Origin: CAZKRL01 sp964555295 | GTDB lineage: Bacteria > Bacteroidota > Bacteroidia > Flavobacteriales_D > Sanyastnellaceae | Length of the DNA: 64,000 nt | Reading direction: 5' to 3' | NCBI GenBank assembly: GCA_964555295.1 | Contig: CAZKRL010000001.1 | Coordinates: forward strand, 62,001-126,000 | Part shown: positions 62,212-64,000 of the stretch, piece by piece | Layout of the letters: each line of letters starts with the position of its first letter | How positions within the stretch are numbered: the stretch's first letter is position 1 | Translations under genes and position numbers: made by a program | Notes under the pieces: generated by a model | The model's input: only the letters and a program-made list of their open reading frames with translations | Database searches by the model: none | Told to the model about the DNA's origin: nothing

Positions 62212-63513
62212 TTAGTTACTTGTCCAGTTGGCCCTGTCAGCCGCACTCATTGCCCATGGAGCACCGTTATTCTCTGTATTGTTGAACATCGCGGTGATGC
62301 TCTCCGGTGATTTACTCTCCTCCATGATGAGGTATCTGCGCAGGTCAATAATTATTTCCATCGGGTTGATATTCACGGGACAGGCCTGAGTGCAAGCATT
62401 GCATGTCGTGCATGCCCATAACTCTTCCTCCGTGATATAATCTCGCAGCAGCGATTTGCCATCGTCCTGCCATTCGCCGCCTGCCGCATCCATCTTCTGT
62501 CCGACCTCTTCCAGGCGATCACGTGTGTCCATCATGATTTTTCTGGGTGAAAGCAATTTGCCCGTGATATTGGCCGGACATTCTGCCGAACACCTGCCGC
62601 ATTCTGTGCAAGAGTATGCCGACATCAACTGACGGCGATCCATGTCGAAAACATCCTTCACACCGAAACGCACTGTGCCTTCCGATACGGCATCAACTTG
62701 CGCCGCAGGATCGAGCATCAATTTCACTTCACGGGTGACCAAAGCATTATTGCCGATGTCACCTGCTGGCCTGCGCTTACTGAAGTATGTATTAGGAAAA
62801 GCAAGTATGATATGAAGGTGTTTGGAATACGACAAGTAAACAATAAATGCCATGATGCCTGCGATGTGAAACCACCAGCAAAATCGCTCCAACAAAACAA
62901 GGGCTGACAAATCAAACGACTGAATCATGGGCTGTAAGAACTGTGAAATTGGAAATGCTCCGGCCGCGATATAATGAGAATCCTTACCCTGAAGCAGCGC
63001 ATCGGCAGCGTTCATGAAAAGGAAGGCCGACATCAGTAAAATCTCTGTAACGAGAATGATCATCGCGTCGCGTTGCGGCCAGCCCTCGAGTTCACGCATC
63101 CTGAATCGTCGAATATTCAAAACCACCCTGCGAAGAATGAATGCCACACATGCCAGCAAAACGAGAAGCGCAAGCACTTCAAATGATGCGATAAGAAAAT
63201 CATAGATACTACCTGCGAACGCAAATACACGATGCGTACCTGCGAGGCCATCGATCAATATTTCCATCACCTCAATATTGATAATGACAAATCCTGCGTA
63301 AACAAAAAGATGTAAAAGCGCCGCTACCGGCCGTTGAAACATTTTTCCTTGACCCAAAGCCACCAACAGCATAGTTTTCATTCTTTCAGCTGGCGTTCCT
63401 TCAGGAGTAAACTTTCTGCCAAGCGAAATATTCCTGCGAATGAACTTCACCCTGCGTATAGCAAGAAAACTACCGGCAGCGAGCAACAGAACAAAAAGGA
63501 CCTGAGCAATCAT
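62212..63513 (-). CDS. Membrane Fe-S subunit with NarI-like helices (HdrCE/GlpC-like)
   Basis: 433 residues. About five membrane segments at about 3-250 (for example MIAQVLFVLLLAAGSFLAI, ILVTEILLMSAFLFM) with histidines that could hold b-type haem. The C-terminal part has two 4Fe-4S motifs: CTECGRCSAECPA (about 305) and CTTCNACTQACPV (about 370). With the CCG subunit it resembles membrane-bound heterodisulfide-reductase-like or EtfQO-replacing complexes that pass electrons to quinone. It lies six bases after the glyA stop. Specific substrate unknown. Confidence 0.88.
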   Translation of the reverse strand: MIAQVLFVLLLAAGSFLAIRRVKFIRRNISLGRKFTPEGTPAERMKTMLLVALGQGKMFQRPVAALLHLFVYAGFVIINIEVMEILIDGLAGTHRVFAFAGSIYDFLIASFEVLALLVLLACVAFILRRVVLNIRRFRMRELEGWPQRDAMIILVTEILLMSAFLFMNAADALLQGKDSHYIAAGAFPISQFLQPMIQSFDLSALVLLERFCWWFHIAGIMAFIVYLSYSKHLHIILAFPNTYFSKRRPAGDIGNNALVTREVKLMLDPAAQVDAVSEGTVRFGVKDVFDMDRRQLMSAYSCTECGRCSAECPANITGKLLSPRKIMMDTRDRLEEVGQKMDAAGGEWQDDGKSLLRDYITEEELWACTTCNACTQACPVNINPMEIIIDLRRYLIMEESKSPESITAMFNNTENNGAPWAMSAADRANWTSN

Positions 63514-63519
63514 CGTGAA

Positions 63520-64000
63520 TTAAACAATCGAATGGGTTTGAAGTTTTGCAGCGAAAAGCGGGCGGTCTGTCATGAATTCATTAACTTCAGATTTGAGCGC
63601 ATGGATCAGCTTTTCATCATGCCTTTGAACAATCGCTCGATCAATGAATTGGGCAATGATTTCCATGTCGCCAACCATCAAACCTCTTGTCGTAATGGCA
63701 GGGGTTCCGATGCGAATGCCACTGGTAACCATGGGCGATTTATCATCAAACGGCACCATGTTTTTATTCACGGTAATATCCGCCTTAATGAGGGCGGCAT
63801 CGGCCTCCTTGCCAGTAACATTCTTATTTCTGAGATCCATGAGGAAGCAATGATTCTCTGTACCTCCGGTAACAATATCATACCCTTTTGACATCAACGC
63901 CATCGATAGAGCGGCGGCATTTGCCATAACATGACGACCATATACTTTGAACTCCTCATCCAGCGCCTCACCGAATGCCACTGCCTTTGCAGCGATCACA
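63520..64000 (-). CDS. glyA: Serine hydroxymethyltransferase, C-terminal part
   Basis: Partial; the 5' part lies beyond the window end, leaving about 160 residues. The open frame at the edge reads HV-IAAKAVAFGEALDEEF without a real start (the GTG near the edge is an internal Val). TGGTENHCFLMDLR, ITVNKNMVPFDD and SGIRIGTPAITTRGL are diagnostic of SHMT. The enzyme makes glycine and 5,10-methylene-THF from serine. It precedes the Fe-S operon with six bases between genes. Confidence 0.95.
   Translation of the reverse strand, partial: VIAAKAVAFGEALDEEFKVYGRHVMANAAALSMALMSKGYDIVTGGTENHCFLMDLRNKNVTGKEADAALIKADITVNKNMVPFDDKSPMVTSGIRIGTPAITTRGLMVGDMEIIAQFIDRAIVQRHDEKLIHALKSEVNEFMTDRPLFAAKLQTHSIV

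Noticed and set aside
1..64000. CRISPR arrays, tRNA or rRNA genes, transposases, integrases, defence systems
   Set aside because: I looked for regularly spaced repeats, tRNA-like cloverleaf ends and transposase or nuclease motifs and saw none. A tRNA scan and a defence-gene HMM search would settle this.

Overview
The window looks like chromosomal DNA of a Bacteroidota bacterium, most likely of the order Flavobacteriales. The evidence is several large secreted proteins with type IX secretion (T9SS) C-terminal sorting domains, the conserved block NAD kinase - porG-like - uppS - bamA - two ompH/skp genes - murI, promoter-like boxes matching the Bacteroidota -7 consensus TAnnTTTG, and few obvious Shine-Dalgarno sequences. 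Rank below order is a guess. I see no rRNA, tRNA, CRISPR array, insertion sequence, phage or defence genes.

Regions. (1) 1-8.0 kb: mixed accessory and housekeeping genes: 5' end of an FG-GAP-type secreted protein, a MazG-like pyrophosphohydrolase, a VanY-type carboxypeptidase, an NrtR-like regulator translationally coupled to a secreted CotH-kinase/lamin-tail protein, the CCA-adding enzyme, and a T9SS cargo protein. (2) 8.1-18.1 kb: rsgA-merR-M23 peptidase operon divergent from alaS-fur, then ribonuclease D, a transaminase/omega-amidase pair, and a persulfide dioxygenase-rhodanese fusion. (3) 18.3-25.3 kb: a collagen-like/FISUMP secreted protein, a DEAD-box helicase, an acyltransferase, a phosphopantetheinyl transferase, and ahcY. 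(4) 25.3-36.0 kb, minus strand: envelope-biogenesis block (CBS protein, nadK, porG-like, uppS, bamA, two ompH, murI), efp, and isocitrate dehydrogenase with a coupled small helical protein. (5) 36.0-45.1 kb: a LysR regulator, a 2250-residue T9SS surface protein carrying a near-identical internal 1435-bp duplication, and a Crp-family regulator. (6) 45.1-53.9 kb: fbaA converging on a seven-gene sugar operon (MFS transporter, pfkA, gapA, BadF-type sugar kinase, MgsA-like protein, beta-phosphoglucomutase, GH65 phosphorylase). (7) 54-64 kb, minus strand: glyA (partial), two Fe-S subunits flanking a HAD phosphatase, fabG, a large VWA-like membrane protein, an unexported substrate-binding protein, a SanA/YdcF protein, a TPR protein, and a comA-rhodanese pair.

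How genes work together. The sugar operon plus fbaA would take a glucose disaccharide through phosphorolysis to 1,3-bisphosphoglycerate, apart from phosphoglucose isomerase, which is not in the window. The bam/porG/ompH block builds the outer membrane through which the T9SS cargoes encoded nearby would be exported. The rhodanese/ComA pair and the persulfide dioxygenase fusion both involve sulfite chemistry.

I did not find a clear new multi-gene system. The best leads are the sharply bounded sequence homogenisation inside the giant surface-protein gene, the MgsA-like protein lacking key catalytic residues inside the sugar operon, the comA-rhodanese pair, the double palindrome before the sugar transporter, and an unexplained structured intergenic element near 44.8 kb.
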